Of a stretch of 29,666 bases of DNA, positions 14,870 through 23,580 are shown piece by piece. Every line of letters starts with the position of its first letter. Within the stretch, counting starts at the first letter, position 1. Source of the stretch: Caldilineaceae bacterium (GTDB taxonomy: Bacteria; Chloroflexota; Anaerolineae; Caldilineales; Caldilineaceae); contig JACSRH010000112.1 of NCBI GenBank assembly GCA_014879855.1, positions 1-29,666 of the forward strand, in the 5' to 3' direction. A program made the position numbers and the translations under genes. Below the pieces are notes generated by a model. It was not told where the DNA came from, ran no database searches, and saw only the letters and a program-made list of their open reading frames with translations.

Positions 14870-14990
14870 CTATGGAGAATCGGCTCGCGCTGTATGAGCG
14901 TAGGCAAAGCGCAACTCTGGCTTAATTTTGCCAGGAGTCGCAGACAGAGTCCGAATCATTATGCAAACTGCACCCCTATTTGAATTCGTT

Positions 14991-15019
14991 TTGACGCGGC
15001 GCGTCGGCTATGCTATGAT
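14991..15019 (+). promoter_or_regulatory. Promoter of phaR-patatin pair
   Basis: TTGACG (14991-14996), a 17-nt spacer and extended -10 TG-C-TATGAT (15011-15019). All three elements are close to consensus. The start would lie near 15026, about 40 nt before the phaR ATG at 15067. Confidence 0.7.
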
Positions 15020-15066
15020 CGAAGCGCTTTCAGACATTCGACTATGTGCTTCCCAGTGATAACGCC

Positions 15067-15594
15067 ATGCCAGTAATCAAACGCTACCCCAATCGCAAGC
15101 TCTACGATACAGAAGCGAAACGCTACGTTACCCTCGATCACATTGCCGCCTTGATCCAGGTTAATGAAGATGTGGTGGTCATTGACCATGAAACTGGTGA
15201 AGATTTGACCAATCTCACGCTGTCGCAGATTATCTTCGAACAACAGAAAAAAGGGTCGGGACTGCTTTCGCGTTCGCTTCTGACCAATCTGATTCGCACC
15301 AGCGGCGACACCCTGGAGCAGATGCGCCGGGCGTTGATTGCGCCGCTTCATATCGAGGGCGCAGCAAAGGGAGAAGCAGACGTCAGCGCTGGCGATCACT
15401 CGCCGTTGTCCCGCATCGACGAGGTTTTTCAGGATGTGCTGACGACGCTCAATGTTCCTACAACCCGTGATCTGAAACGGCTTCAGACGCAACTTGACGA
15501 TCTAAACGCCAGGATCGGCGCGTTGCTCGAAGCACAACAGACGGACGAATGGGCAGACGAATCACCGGCCGCACCCCATGCCTCAGAATCATAA
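15067..15594 (+). CDS. phaR: PhaR-like polyhydroxyalkanoate regulator
   Basis: A 175-residue protein. Its N-terminal 65 residues (MPVIKRYPNRKLYDTEAKRYVTLDHIAALIQVNEDVVVIDHETGEDLT) match the PHB/PHA accumulation regulator DNA-binding domain. PhaR proteins bind PHA granules and repress phasin genes when polymer is absent. The middle part resembles the family's second region (LSQIIFEQQKK, LLTNLIRTSGDTLEQMRR). The C-terminus (LKRLQTQLDDLNARIGALLEAQQ) is a predicted coiled coil, as in phasin-like proteins. The start at 15067 is chosen because the conserved domain begins there; a GTG at 15046 adds only seven unconserved residues. No clear ribosome-binding site. It overlaps the patatin gene by 17 bp, so the two are co-transcribed. 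Confidence 0.8.
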   Translation: MPVIKRYPNRKLYDTEAKRYVTLDHIAALIQVNEDVVVIDHETGEDLTNLTLSQIIFEQQKKGSGLLSRSLLTNLIRTSGDTLEQMRRALIAPLHIEGAAKGEADVSAGDHSPLSRIDEVFQDVLTTLNVPTTRDLKRLQTQLDDLNARIGALLEAQQTDEWADESPAAPHASES

Positions 15595-16885
15595 AATGCC
15601 ACGCCCGCAAAAACGCAGCAAGGTCGCCCTGGTGCTCGCGGGTGGCGGCATCACCGGCGCCGTGTACGAAGTGGGCGCGTTGCGCGCCATCAACGATGCA
15701 CTGCGGGGTTTGACTGTAAACGATTTCGACATTTACGTGGGCACCAGCGCCGGCGCCTTGATCTGCGCACTGATCGCCAACCAATTCACCCCCGAAGACA
15801 TCATCCAGACTATCGACAATCGCCATCCTGAGATCGGCGGCTTTGGCGTGAGTGATCTCTTTCAGGCAGACATTCCAGAATACGTGCGCGGCCTGCTCAA
15901 CCTGCCGCGTACGCTTTGGAATTTAGGGATTGCCTCGTTGACGCACCCACTCAATATGGCGCTTTCCGACATACTGTGGGAACTGGCAGAACTGCTGCCA
16001 TCTGGACTCTATGACAGCAATGCCCTGGAACGATATGTGCGCCGCGTCCTGGAGATGCCGGGCCGCCACAATCGCTTCGACTTTCTCGACAAGCAGTTAT
16101 ACATTGTCGCCACCGAGTTGGACAGCGGCAGTCGCGCAATTTTTGGTCAAGGCGGCAAGGGCATCGTCCCGATCAGCCTTGCAGTGGCTGCCAGCAGCGC
16201 GGTTCCTGTACTTTACCGGCCGGTGCGCATTTTTGATAAGGACTACGTAGACGGAGGTCTGCATGGCACGGCCAGCCTCGATCTGGCGATTGAAGCGGGG
16301 GCCAAGCTCGTCATCTGCATCAACTCTATGGTGCCGCTCAATGCAGCGCGTGCGTTTCCAGAGCAACATTACATGCGCAAGCATGGCATCCAAGCCATCG
16401 TCAACCAGACAGTGCGCACGTTGCTGCACTCCACCCTGCGCTATCACATCAAAAACCTGAAGGTGAAATATCCCGATGTGGACATTATTCTGATCCAGCC
16501 GGAATGGAATGATGAACGCATGTTTTCGCATAATCCGATGTACTTCAGTTCGCGCCTGCTCCTCGCCGAACACGGCTTTTCCACGGTTACCAATGGGCTG
16601 ATCGAAAATTTCGATTACTATCAGCAAGTCCTGGCGCGCCACGATATTGAATTGCACACCGACGTGGTGCGTCAGGAACTGGACGCCTTGCGCCAGCAGC
16701 CGGGGAGCGAGCAGTTCTTGCGTCACATGCTCACCGAACCATTTATCAAACGCAACGGCGCCTCACTCCTTGATGGGCAAGAGGATGCACCAGAGGACGC
16801 CGAAGCCGCCTCGTTGCAGACATCATTGAATCGCCTCGAACACAACCTCGATCGTCTGGATCAGCTGATCGGCGACTCCGATTGA
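15578..16885 (+). CDS. Patatin-like phospholipase/esterase
   Basis: A 435-residue patatin-fold hydrolase. The oxyanion loop LVLAGGGITGAVYEVGALRAI lies at about 18-38. The nucleophile is S57 in GTSAG (55-59), and the dyad Asp is D225 in DGGLHG. It is longer than the core fold, with a C-terminal region of about 190 residues ending in a coiled-coil-like segment. No signal peptide is visible, so it is probably cytoplasmic. Patatin-like enzymes cleave acyl esters of lipids, and some act on intracellular polyester granules. The overlap with phaR makes a PHA-related substrate plausible, but this is inference. A second ATG at 15596 is possible. Neither has a good ribosome-binding site, which suggests coupling to phaR translation. 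Confidence 0.88.
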   Translation: MPQNHKMPRPQKRSKVALVLAGGGITGAVYEVGALRAINDALRGLTVNDFDIYVGTSAGALICALIANQFTPEDIIQTIDNRHPEIGGFGVSDLFQADIPEYVRGLLNLPRTLWNLGIASLTHPLNMALSDILWELAELLPSGLYDSNALERYVRRVLEMPGRHNRFDFLDKQLYIVATELDSGSRAIFGQGGKGIVPISLAVAASSAVPVLYRPVRIFDKDYVDGGLHGTASLDLAIEAGAKLVICINSMVPLNAARAFPEQHYMRKHGIQAIVNQTVRTLLHSTLRYHIKNLKVKYPDVDIILIQPEWNDERMFSHNPMYFSSRLLLAEHGFSTVTNGLIENFDYYQQVLARHDIELHTDVVRQELDALRQQPGSEQFLRHMLTEPFIKRNGASLLDGQEDAPEDAEAASLQTSLNRLEHNLDRLDQLIGDSD

Positions 16886-16939
16886 CCACGCGTCATTGAG
16901 TTTCCAGGCCACATCCTATGCACGACCATTTCCACACCT

Positions 16940-18145
16940 ATGTTTGACCGGCAGCCACGGCACGTGCAGCGCTTTATCTGGCTCATTGGCGGGAGCATCC
17001 TGCTCCTGCTGATCGTACTCCTGGCCGTGGTCGGCAAGCCACCGGAGTGGACGCCCGAGATCAACCCGCTCGACGATACGCTTATTCCGGCCAACGATCC
17101 CTCACCCCCACACTTTACGCCAGGAACGCTCACCAAACGTCCTGGCGACGCCATCCAACCCGCGCCAATGGCCGCCCCATACACCCTGCGCTGGCGCGCA
17201 GGCGTCGGCGCGCCAGATGGAGACATTACCTTCTACGACTGGCCTCTGGATCGACCTGGATGGTATCTGAACTGGGGCGCCAACTACCACACAGAAGATA
17301 TTTGGCTGGGACTGGGCAGACGCGCGGTGATGGAGCAGCCACCCGCAACCATTGGGATGGAGTTCACGCCAATGGTGCGTATGAAAAATGGTCGCCTCTA
17401 CCCAGACACCCAGGCGCTGTACGAATTGGCGCAGCGCAATCGTGGCCTTACCTGGCTGATCGGCAACGAGCCGGACGTGCGCTGGCAGGACAACACAACG
17501 CCCGAAGTCTACGCCGTCGCCTATCAGCGCGCGTACAGGGCGATCAAGTCAGCCGACCCGACCGCGCAGATCGCCATCGGCGGTCTGAGCCAGATCACCC
17601 CACTGCGGTTGCGTTATCTGGATCGTGTTTGGGAGTTCTACCAGTCACTGTATGGCGCGCCCATGCCCGTGGACGTGTGGAATATGCACGCTTTTATCCT
17701 GCGTGAAGAGCGCGCCGGCTGGGGCGTCAACATCCCGCCTGGGTTTGCCATCGATCACCGCGGCAAGTTATGGGATGTCAAAGATCACGACGATCTGACG
17801 ATTGTCGAGCAGCAGATCCGGGCGATGCGCGCGTGGATGGCTGCGCATGAGCAGCAGGATAAGCCGCTCTGGATCACGGAATATGGCATCCTGATGCCGG
17901 CGGATTACGGCTTTGACGCAAAGCGTGTGATTAATTTCTTACAAGGAAGTTTCGACTTATTCCTGTCCTTGCGCGACCCGACGCTGGGCTTTGTCGGCGA
18001 CGATCATCGGCTGGTGCAGCGCTGGAACTGGTACTCGGCGCGCGACAGCCGCTACCCGACCGGCAATCTCTTCGACAATTACGGGCGTTCAACCGCGGTC
18101 GGCGACGCGTACTGGCGCTTTCTGCGCCAAGAGGAAAAGCCCTAA
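16940..18145 (+). CDS. Membrane-anchored glycoside hydrolase-like protein
   Basis: A 401-residue protein with one N-terminal membrane segment (FIWLIGGSILLLLIVLLAVVG, about 12-32), a Pro-rich linker to about 80, and an extracytoplasmic domain. The pair of acidic residues expected of clan-A TIM-barrel hydrolases is visible: E177 in LIGNEPD (acid/base after an Asn) and E314 in WITEYG (nucleophile). Segments such as DVWNMHAF and AIGGLSQITPL fit the beta strands of such a barrel, near families GH39, GH5 or GH128. The substrate is unknown. The neighbouring minus-strand glycosyltransferase genes suggest an envelope polysaccharide. The stop overlaps the end of the convergent GT28 gene by 4 bp. Confidence 0.65.
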   Translation: MFDRQPRHVQRFIWLIGGSILLLLIVLLAVVGKPPEWTPEINPLDDTLIPANDPSPPHFTPGTLTKRPGDAIQPAPMAAPYTLRWRAGVGAPDGDITFYDWPLDRPGWYLNWGANYHTEDIWLGLGRRAVMEQPPATIGMEFTPMVRMKNGRLYPDTQALYELAQRNRGLTWLIGNEPDVRWQDNTTPEVYAVAYQRAYRAIKSADPTAQIAIGGLSQITPLRLRYLDRVWEFYQSLYGAPMPVDVWNMHAFILREERAGWGVNIPPGFAIDHRGKLWDVKDHDDLTIVEQQIRAMRAWMAAHEQQDKPLWITEYGILMPADYGFDAKRVINFLQGSFDLFLSLRDPTLGFVGDDHRLVQRWNWYSARDSRYPTGNLFDNYGRSTAVGDAYWRFLRQEEKP

Positions 18146-19284
18146 GCTATCCCCCACGCCAGCTCCACAATCGAGTGCACGATATCAAATGTGGCGTGCG
18201 GACGCCCCAGCGTGCGCGCCCGTTCCGCCATCGTGCGCAAATGGTCGCGCTCCGGCCCAAACCAGCGCGCGATGGTGGCAGCAATCTTCACCGGCGACTC
18301 TTCGTAGAGGCCAACGTGATTGTCCACCACATAGGGCACGTTGCCCTCTTCCTGGCCGGGAATAAAGCCGCTCAACACAAGTGGAAGGCCGCAGATGAGC
18401 GCTTCGGCAATGGTGCCGGGGCCGGCCTTGCTCACGACGCAATCGCACGCGGTCATCCAGTCGGGCATATTGTCGACAAAGCCGTTGATCCGCACCCGCG
18501 TTGCCCAGGTGCGCGCGGCCAGCCGCTCCTGTAGCGCCTTGTTGCGCCCGCAGATAACCACAATTTGTCCGGCTATCTTTCCCCCTCGGCTGAGGCTGGC
18601 GTCGCATGTGGCGGCAATTTCTTCCACCGGGCCAATGCCTTCTCCGCCGCCGATCAACAACACGGCCGGCAACTCCAGGGCCATGCCCAGCGCGGCGCGC
18701 AACGCGGCCTGGGGACGCGGGGGGCGGGCAAAGGCCGGGCGAATGGGCAACCCGAGCAGGTGAATGCGCTCATCGGCAATGCCTGCACGCCGCGCCATGG
18801 CCTGTGTATTTTCGCTGGCTACGTAGACGGCATCGACTTGCGGGTGAAACCACAGCGGGTGCGCGGTGGTCAGGTCGGTCACGACGGTGACAAAAGGAAC
18901 ACGCGACGCACGACGCGCCATAGCTAACATGCTCACAAGTTGCAACAACGGGTGCACGGAGATGATCAAGTCCGGCGTGTGCTGCGCGATGACTTTGTCG
19001 ACTGCACCAACCAGCAGCCGGCTGCTGACTTGCGCCAGCGCGTTGCTGAGGCCATGCGTCTGGCCGCCATAGAGCAATTTCCACATCCAGGGCGCGTCGT
19101 TCGACAAAAAAGGGTATGCCTTGGGCATCTGGTTGAAAGGCCACGGCAGATAATCGGTAATGAAATCGATGATGTCGATGGCGAAGCGGCCGGGATATAA
19201 CTCGTCGAAGCCGGCCTTGAGCGCCTGCGCGCTGGCGCGATGGCCGCCGCCAGTGTCGCTCATCAGAATTAAGATGCGTTGCAT
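18142..19284 (-). CDS. MGDG-synthase-like glycosyltransferase (GT28)
   Basis: A 380-residue GT-B glycosyltransferase. The N-terminus ILILMSDTGGGHRASAQALKAGF is the signature of the MGDG synthase N-terminal domain, shared with the MurG/diglucosyl-diacylglycerol group. Further typical segments are ISVHPLLQLV, VTVVTDLTTAHPLWFHPQVD, VLLIGGGEGIGPVEEIA, the donor-binding CDCVVSKAGPGTIAEALICGLPLVLSGFIPGQEEGN, and VPYVVDNHVGLY. Such enzymes add galactose or glucose from UDP-sugar to diacylglycerol at the inner face of the membrane. It lies 20 bp after the sugar phosphotransferase gene on the same strand, so an operon is likely. The acceptor and sugar are not determined by the sequence. Confidence 0.88.
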   Translation of the reverse strand: MQRILILMSDTGGGHRASAQALKAGFDELYPGRFAIDIIDFITDYLPWPFNQMPKAYPFLSNDAPWMWKLLYGGQTHGLSNALAQVSSRLLVGAVDKVIAQHTPDLIISVHPLLQLVSMLAMARRASRVPFVTVVTDLTTAHPLWFHPQVDAVYVASENTQAMARRAGIADERIHLLGLPIRPAFARPPRPQAALRAALGMALELPAVLLIGGGEGIGPVEEIAATCDASLSRGGKIAGQIVVICGRNKALQERLAARTWATRVRINGFVDNMPDWMTACDCVVSKAGPGTIAEALICGLPLVLSGFIPGQEEGNVPYVVDNHVGLYEESPVKIAATIARWFGPERDHLRTMAERARTLGRPHATFDIVHSIVELAWGIA

Positions 19285-19304
19285 GACAGATCCAACACGT
19301 AATC

Positions 19305-20825
19305 TCAGTAGGCGCCTTTGGCGCGGAGGACGGCCGGCACCGACCGCAAGAGGATATTAATGTCCAGACCGATGCTCCAGTTTTCGACGTAATAAATGTC
19401 GAGCAGCACCATCTCATCGAAGGTCAGGTCGCTGCGTCCGCTGACCTGCCACAAGCCGGTCAGCCCTGGGCTGACAGAAAGGCGCTTCTTCATCCACTCT
19501 TGATATTGGTCGACTTCTTGGGGCAGGTTGGGGCGCGGGCCAATCAGGCTCATTTCCCCGTGCAGCACGTTGAATAACTGCGGCAACTCGTCCAGACTGT
19601 AGCGGCGAATAAATCGCCCGACCCGCGTCAAGCGCGGATCGTTGCGAATTTTGAACAGCGGTCCGGTCGATTCATTTAATTCAGCGATCTGGCCGCGTAA
19701 CTCGTCGGCATTGCTGACCATGGAACGAAATTTAAAGCACGCAAATTCCTTGCCATGTTTGCCCACGCGCATCTGCCGAAAGAAAATCGGACCGGGCGTA
19801 TCAAGGCGGATTGCCAGCGCGATCAGCAGCACGAAGGGCAACGCCACCAACGCCATCAAGACGCCAACGGCGATGTCAAACGTCCGTTTGATCACCAGAT
19901 TCCAGCCCTGGATCGAGATGTCGCGCGTGGAAATGAGTGGAATGCCGTTGAGTTCTACGACCTTCATCTGGTTCTTGGTCAGTTGAAACAGATCAGGCAC
20001 GACAAAGGCTTCCACCTTCATCTGTTCGCATTCGCGCAGCAGGCGCTGAATCGTGCGGTGCGTCTGCCACGGCAGGCAGATGATGACGCGTTGAATACCG
20101 TGGCTCGCCATTACCTCCGGCGCCCTTTCCACCGAACCAAGCGCCTTGAAGCGGCCGACATCCGTGCTGCTCTTGGCCGGGTTGTCGTCGAGAAAGCCGA
20201 CCAGCTTCAGGCCAAAATCGGGACGCGCGGCCAGCGTGCGCATGACCATGCGCCCCACATCGCCGGCGCCGATCAGCAGCACGCGGCGCACGCCGATGTC
20301 GTACTGGCGCAGATGGCCGCGCGCCATCATGATCACGAGCCGGCTGGCGCCAAGATAGACGGTGACAAGTATGGCCGTGTACAAGAAAACGAGGCGGCTG
20401 TACAGCATCGGCCGGAAGATCAGGTTGACCACGATCAGGAGAATGACGCCGGCGGTGGAAGCAGTGGCGATGCGCCATATTTCTTCAACCCAACTGCGCC
20501 CCGGCTGATAGGGATAAACGAGCGAGAACCGGAAGGAGATCAACATGAAGACGACCAGCAACAGCACCAACGGCAGATAACTCACCAGCGACAACTGGAA
20601 CGCAGGATCAACCGCAATAAACAGTTGCAATTGATAGCGCAGCAGATAGGCCGTGAGAAAAGCGGCAAAAATCAGCAGCGCGTCCGAGCCAATCAGCAAC
20701 GGCATCCATAGACGCGCGGGCACGCGGCGCGCAGCCATGGCAAGCCAGCTCGCACGCTGAGGCTTGAGGGTCAAGCTGCTTTTCGATGTCGCTTCAGTCA
20801 GATTCAGATTATCGACGGTTGCCAT
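19305..20825 (-). CDS. Polyprenyl-phosphate sugar phosphotransferase
   Basis: A 506-residue enzyme that starts exopolysaccharide synthesis by moving a sugar-1-phosphate to undecaprenyl phosphate. About five hydrophobic segments occupy the first 150 residues (LLIGSDALLIFAAFLTAYLL, YLPLVLLLVVFMLISF, ASTAGVILLIVVNLI and others). A Rossmann-like middle domain has VRRVLLIGAGDVGRMVMRTL and GFLDDNPAK. A C-terminal bacterial sugar transferase domain begins near 312 with KRTFDIAVGVLMALVALPFVLLIALAI and includes PGPIFFRQMRVGKHGKEFACFKFRSM, NDPRLTRVGRFIRRYSLDELPQLFNVLHGEMSLIGPRP and SPGLTGLWQVSGRS. This is the WbaP/EpsE/Gumd-type architecture. The ATG at 20825 lacks a clear ribosome-binding site. It is followed by the GT28 gene. 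Confidence 0.95.
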   Translation of the reverse strand: MATVDNLNLTEATSKSSLTLKPQRASWLAMAARRVPARLWMPLLIGSDALLIFAAFLTAYLLRYQLQLFIAVDPAFQLSLVSYLPLVLLLVVFMLISFRFSLVYPYQPGRSWVEEIWRIATASTAGVILLIVVNLIFRPMLYSRLVFLYTAILVTVYLGASRLVIMMARGHLRQYDIGVRRVLLIGAGDVGRMVMRTLAARPDFGLKLVGFLDDNPAKSSTDVGRFKALGSVERAPEVMASHGIQRVIICLPWQTHRTIQRLLRECEQMKVEAFVVPDLFQLTKNQMKVVELNGIPLISTRDISIQGWNLVIKRTFDIAVGVLMALVALPFVLLIALAIRLDTPGPIFFRQMRVGKHGKEFACFKFRSMVSNADELRGQIAELNESTGPLFKIRNDPRLTRVGRFIRRYSLDELPQLFNVLHGEMSLIGPRPNLPQEVDQYQEWMKKRLSVSPGLTGLWQVSGRSDLTFDEMVLLDIYYVENWSIGLDINILLRSVPAVLRAKGAY

Positions 20826-21143
20826 TTCAACCAGCTACTTGCTAGGTTCATGCTGAAATTAGCCGGGAGCAGCCACCAAGCTTCTGCAATTCATACTTTG
20901 TAGACACTTATTCAAGCTGCATTGTGCCAGCGAATGGCATTGCTCACAAGTTGGCAAGCCAACTGAGCCAATTAGCCACTTGAGTAGGCCGGGCTATCAG
21001 CCCGACGTAGCTTCTGAGCGTCGTCGCCTCCCGCATTGGTTCGACCTGCTGCTAGTTGACGCAACACCATCGGGCTGGCAGCGCGATCTACGGGGACGTC
21101 CCAAGCACTGGGACAGGCCCGGCCACACAGCATTCCGGGAACG
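20826..21143. other. Intergenic region, 318 bp, with hairpins
   Basis: This lies between two minus-strand genes. Inverted repeats seen: GCTCA-CA-AGTTGGC / GCCAACTGAGC (20942-20968), CGGGCT-ATC-AGCCCG (20989-21003) and GTCCCA-AGCAC-TGGGAC (21098-21114). The last could weaken transcription leaving the upstream GT4 genes, but no T-run follows. A promoter for the phosphotransferase gene is expected here but none is convincing. No gene is supported. Confidence 0.45.
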
Positions 21144-22322
21144 CTACACGCAGCGGTGCACGCGCTGGTAGATCGCCAGCGTTTCCTCCGCGCAGCGCCG
21201 CCATGAAAAGCGCGCCGCCTGGTCGCGCCCGCGCGTTGACAACATATCCCGCACCTCCGGCTGCCCCACCACGAGATGCAAGGCTGTAGCCAGCGCGTCC
21301 TCATCATAGGGCGGGAAAGTCAACGCGGCCTCACCCGCCACCTCGCTGACGCCCGGGGCGCGGCTGCACACCACTGGCGTCCCACACGCCATCGCCTCCA
21401 GCACGGGCAAACCAAAACCCTCGAACAAGCTGGGATAGACAAAAACCTCCGCTGCCGCGTACCAATCCGGCAGTTCGTCGCCAGGAATGAAGCCAGGAAA
21501 GAGAACCTGCTCCGTCATCCCCAGCGTCTCCACCGTATGAAAAATTTCCGTATAGCACCAGCCTTGTGCGCCCGCCACCACCAGCTTCACCGCGCCTTCC
21601 GCGGGCGCACAAGCGCGCCGCCAGCGCGCAAACGCGCGCACCAGTCGCTCCAGATTCTTGCGCGGCTCCAGCGTGCCCAGATAGAGCAAATAGCGGTCAG
21701 GCAGATGCTTGCGCCGGCGGAAGGCTTGCATTGCCTCCTCGGTGCGCGGCGTGAAGCGCGCGGACACCCCGTTATGTATAACTGCGATTTGGTGCGCCGG
21801 AGTTCCAAAATAGTGTTGCAGGTCCGCGGCGGTTTGATGGCTGACCGCGATGACGTGCGCCGCGCGCGCGGTGCTGGCGCGGCAGAGCGCAGTCAAATAG
21901 GCGCGCTTGAAAGGCGGCAACATCTCCGGCGTGCGCACAAAAGCCAGATCGTGCACCGTTACCACACCTGGACATGGCGTCACCAGCGGCAGCACGTTGA
22001 CCAACCCATGCACCAGGTCGGCGCGCTGGCGCATCAGGTGCACGGGCAGGCTGATCTGCTCCCAGGCAATGCGCGCAGCCGGATTTTCCAGCGGCAACGC
22101 AGACCGGGCAAAGCGGACGCCTCGCGTCGTAAAGGTCGTGGCGTGGAGATAGGCGGTGAGATCGATCTCAGCACTGCTGGACGCCGCACCGTTTTGCCGC
22201 GCCTGGCGTTCCAGCGCCAACGCGCCGAGCGCGCGCAGCAGTTCAGCGCTGTAGTTGCTGACGCCAGCGCCGCGGTAGCTGCTCTGCTCGCTGAGCAAGT
22301 GGGCGTTGATGGCGACTCTCAT
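21144..22322 (-). CDS. GT4 family glycosyltransferase (second gene of pair)
   Basis: A 392-residue retaining glycosyltransferase with GT-B fold. The N-terminal acceptor domain begins MRVAINAHLL and contains GVSNYSAELL, VTVHDLAF and VIAVSHQTAADLQHYF. The C-terminal nucleotide-sugar domain has YLLYLGTLEPRKNLERLVRAF, LVVAGAQGW, VLFPGFIPGDELPDWYAAA and the EX7E motif in FVYPSLFEGFGLPVLEAMACGTPVV. The hallmark VIHNGVSARFTP precedes the donor domain. Residues of about 38-50 (ERQARQNGAASSSAE) look like a lineage-specific loop insertion. The start codon overlaps the stop of the upstream GT4 gene by ATGA, so translation is coupled. Sugar specificity cannot be read from the sequence. Confidence 0.92.
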   Translation of the reverse strand: MRVAINAHLLSEQSSYRGAGVSNYSAELLRALGALALERQARQNGAASSSAEIDLTAYLHATTFTTRGVRFARSALPLENPAARIAWEQISLPVHLMRQRADLVHGLVNVLPLVTPCPGVVTVHDLAFVRTPEMLPPFKRAYLTALCRASTARAAHVIAVSHQTAADLQHYFGTPAHQIAVIHNGVSARFTPRTEEAMQAFRRRKHLPDRYLLYLGTLEPRKNLERLVRAFARWRRACAPAEGAVKLVVAGAQGWCYTEIFHTVETLGMTEQVLFPGFIPGDELPDWYAAAEVFVYPSLFEGFGLPVLEAMACGTPVVCSRAPGVSEVAGEAALTFPPYDEDALATALHLVVGQPEVRDMLSTRGRDQAARFSWRRCAEETLAIYQRVHRCV

Positions 22323-23434
22323 GCGCCGCCCGCCACCTGACGGTAGACTGCCACCGTCTGCGCGGCGACTTGCGCCATCGTGAAGTGCGCGAGCACGCGA
22401 CGCCGGCCCGCGGCGCCAAGCTCGGCGCGTCTGTGTGGATCATCGAGCAGAAGCTGAAGATGGGCGGCCAGGGCGGCGCGGTCGCGTTCAGGATAGATCC
22501 ACCCAGCCGCGCCGATCACATGAGGGATCTCGCCGCTGTCGCTGCCGACGACTGGCGTCGCACAGGCCATGGCCTCGATCAGCACGCGGCCAAACTGCTC
22601 CTTCCAGGTTGGGGTCGTATGGCTGGGCAGGACGAGCACATCCAAACCGCGATGAAATGCCGGCATGTCCGTGCTTTCGACGCGCCCGACAAAAGTCACG
22701 CGGTCGCGGATGCCGAGCACTGCGGCCAATTGCTGCAGCGCGGACAACTCGCTGCCTTCGCCCGCCAGCGCCAAGCGCCATTCCCCGCGTAGCGTCGCAC
22801 AGGCGTGGAGCAAATCGGCAATCCCCTTTTCCGGCAGCAGCCCGCCCGCATAGCCGATGTGAAGTGGCCGCCCCTCATCAGACGGGCGCGACGCAGCGGC
22901 GGCAGGTGTGAACACAGCCGGGTCCACGCCAAACTGTGGAATCACGGCCACCTCACCGGAGAAACCCTTGCGCCGCAGCACAATCGCCGCGTCCTGATTG
23001 CCAGCGATGGCAACGCACGCGGCGCGGTAGTTGGCGCGCTCGAACGCGGAAAATGGCAACGGATAGCGGCGATACAAGTTCTGCCAGGTGAAAAAGGTGG
23101 CGGGGATGCCGGCGCGGGCGGTCAGACGCAGTGCCAGCCAGGTGGCCAGATTGTACGGCTCTTCATCGAAATGCAGTAGGTCGGGGGCAACGCTGCGCAA
23201 TTCCTTTCCCAAAGTCGGATAATAATGAAAATGGAAATTGCCATTCCAGCGGATAGGAATCGCGCGCAAGGTGTAGCCCTCGGTATGCGCAGGACGCATC
23301 TTCTGTGACCCGCGACGGTCGCGCCAGGCAGGTGGGGTCAATACAGTCAGGTCAATGCCCAGCCGTGCGATCTCTTCCGCCTTCCGTTGATAGGCGCCGA
23401 CAACCAGCGCCTTGCTGACCATGAGTACACGCAT
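22319..23434 (-). CDS. GT4 family glycosyltransferase (first gene of pair)
   Basis: A 371-residue GT-B glycosyltransferase. It starts MRVLMVSKALVVGAYQRKAEEIARLGIDLTVLTPPAW, and the acceptor domain includes APDLLHFDEEPYNLATWLAL. The donor domain includes IGYAGGLLPEKGIADLLHA, LALAGEGSEL, VTFVGRVESTDMPAFHRGLDVLVLPSHTTPTWKEQFGRVLIEAMACATPVVGSDSGEIPHVI, where the two Glu of the EX7E motif are present. It opens the minus-strand envelope-glycan set. A perfect TATAAT box lies 6 nt upstream of its ATG, so the transcript is predicted to start at or next to the start codon. It is divergent from the ArsA-like gene, with 229 bp between start codons. Confidence 0.92.
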   Translation of the reverse strand: MRVLMVSKALVVGAYQRKAEEIARLGIDLTVLTPPAWRDRRGSQKMRPAHTEGYTLRAIPIRWNGNFHFHYYPTLGKELRSVAPDLLHFDEEPYNLATWLALRLTARAGIPATFFTWQNLYRRYPLPFSAFERANYRAACVAIAGNQDAAIVLRRKGFSGEVAVIPQFGVDPAVFTPAAAASRPSDEGRPLHIGYAGGLLPEKGIADLLHACATLRGEWRLALAGEGSELSALQQLAAVLGIRDRVTFVGRVESTDMPAFHRGLDVLVLPSHTTPTWKEQFGRVLIEAMACATPVVGSDSGEIPHVIGAAGWIYPERDRAALAAHLQLLLDDPHRRAELGAAGRRRVLAHFTMAQVAAQTVAVYRQVAGGA

Positions 23435-23440
23435 CTTTTC

Positions 23441-23446
23441 ATTATA
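23441..23446 (-). promoter_or_regulatory. -10 box of GT4 operon, predicted leaderless
   Basis: TATAAT (minus strand) ends 6 nt before the ATG at 23434, so the expected start is the first base of the start codon. There is no Shine-Dalgarno. The -35 region is poor (TGTGTT or GTGTTG). Confidence 0.5.
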
Positions 23447-23483
23447 AACGGGACGCCGCGTACCAACACACTCAGAAAGTGTA

Positions 23484-23492
23484 TGCTATACT
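23484..23492 (+). promoter_or_regulatory. Extended -10 promoter candidate for ArsA-like gene
   Basis: TG-C-TATACT is an extended -10 element. No good -35 box is seen at 17 nt. It is divergent from the GT4 promoter 40 bp away and would give a leader of about 165 nt that contains the CTCTGC tandem repeat. Confidence 0.45.
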
Positions 23493-23580
23493 GCGACAGC
23501 GATCCGCCCAGCGGCGGGCGTCGCAAGCGGACATCATGCCTGCAGAGCGAACGGGAATGAAAATGCCTTTTTCCGCGCAC

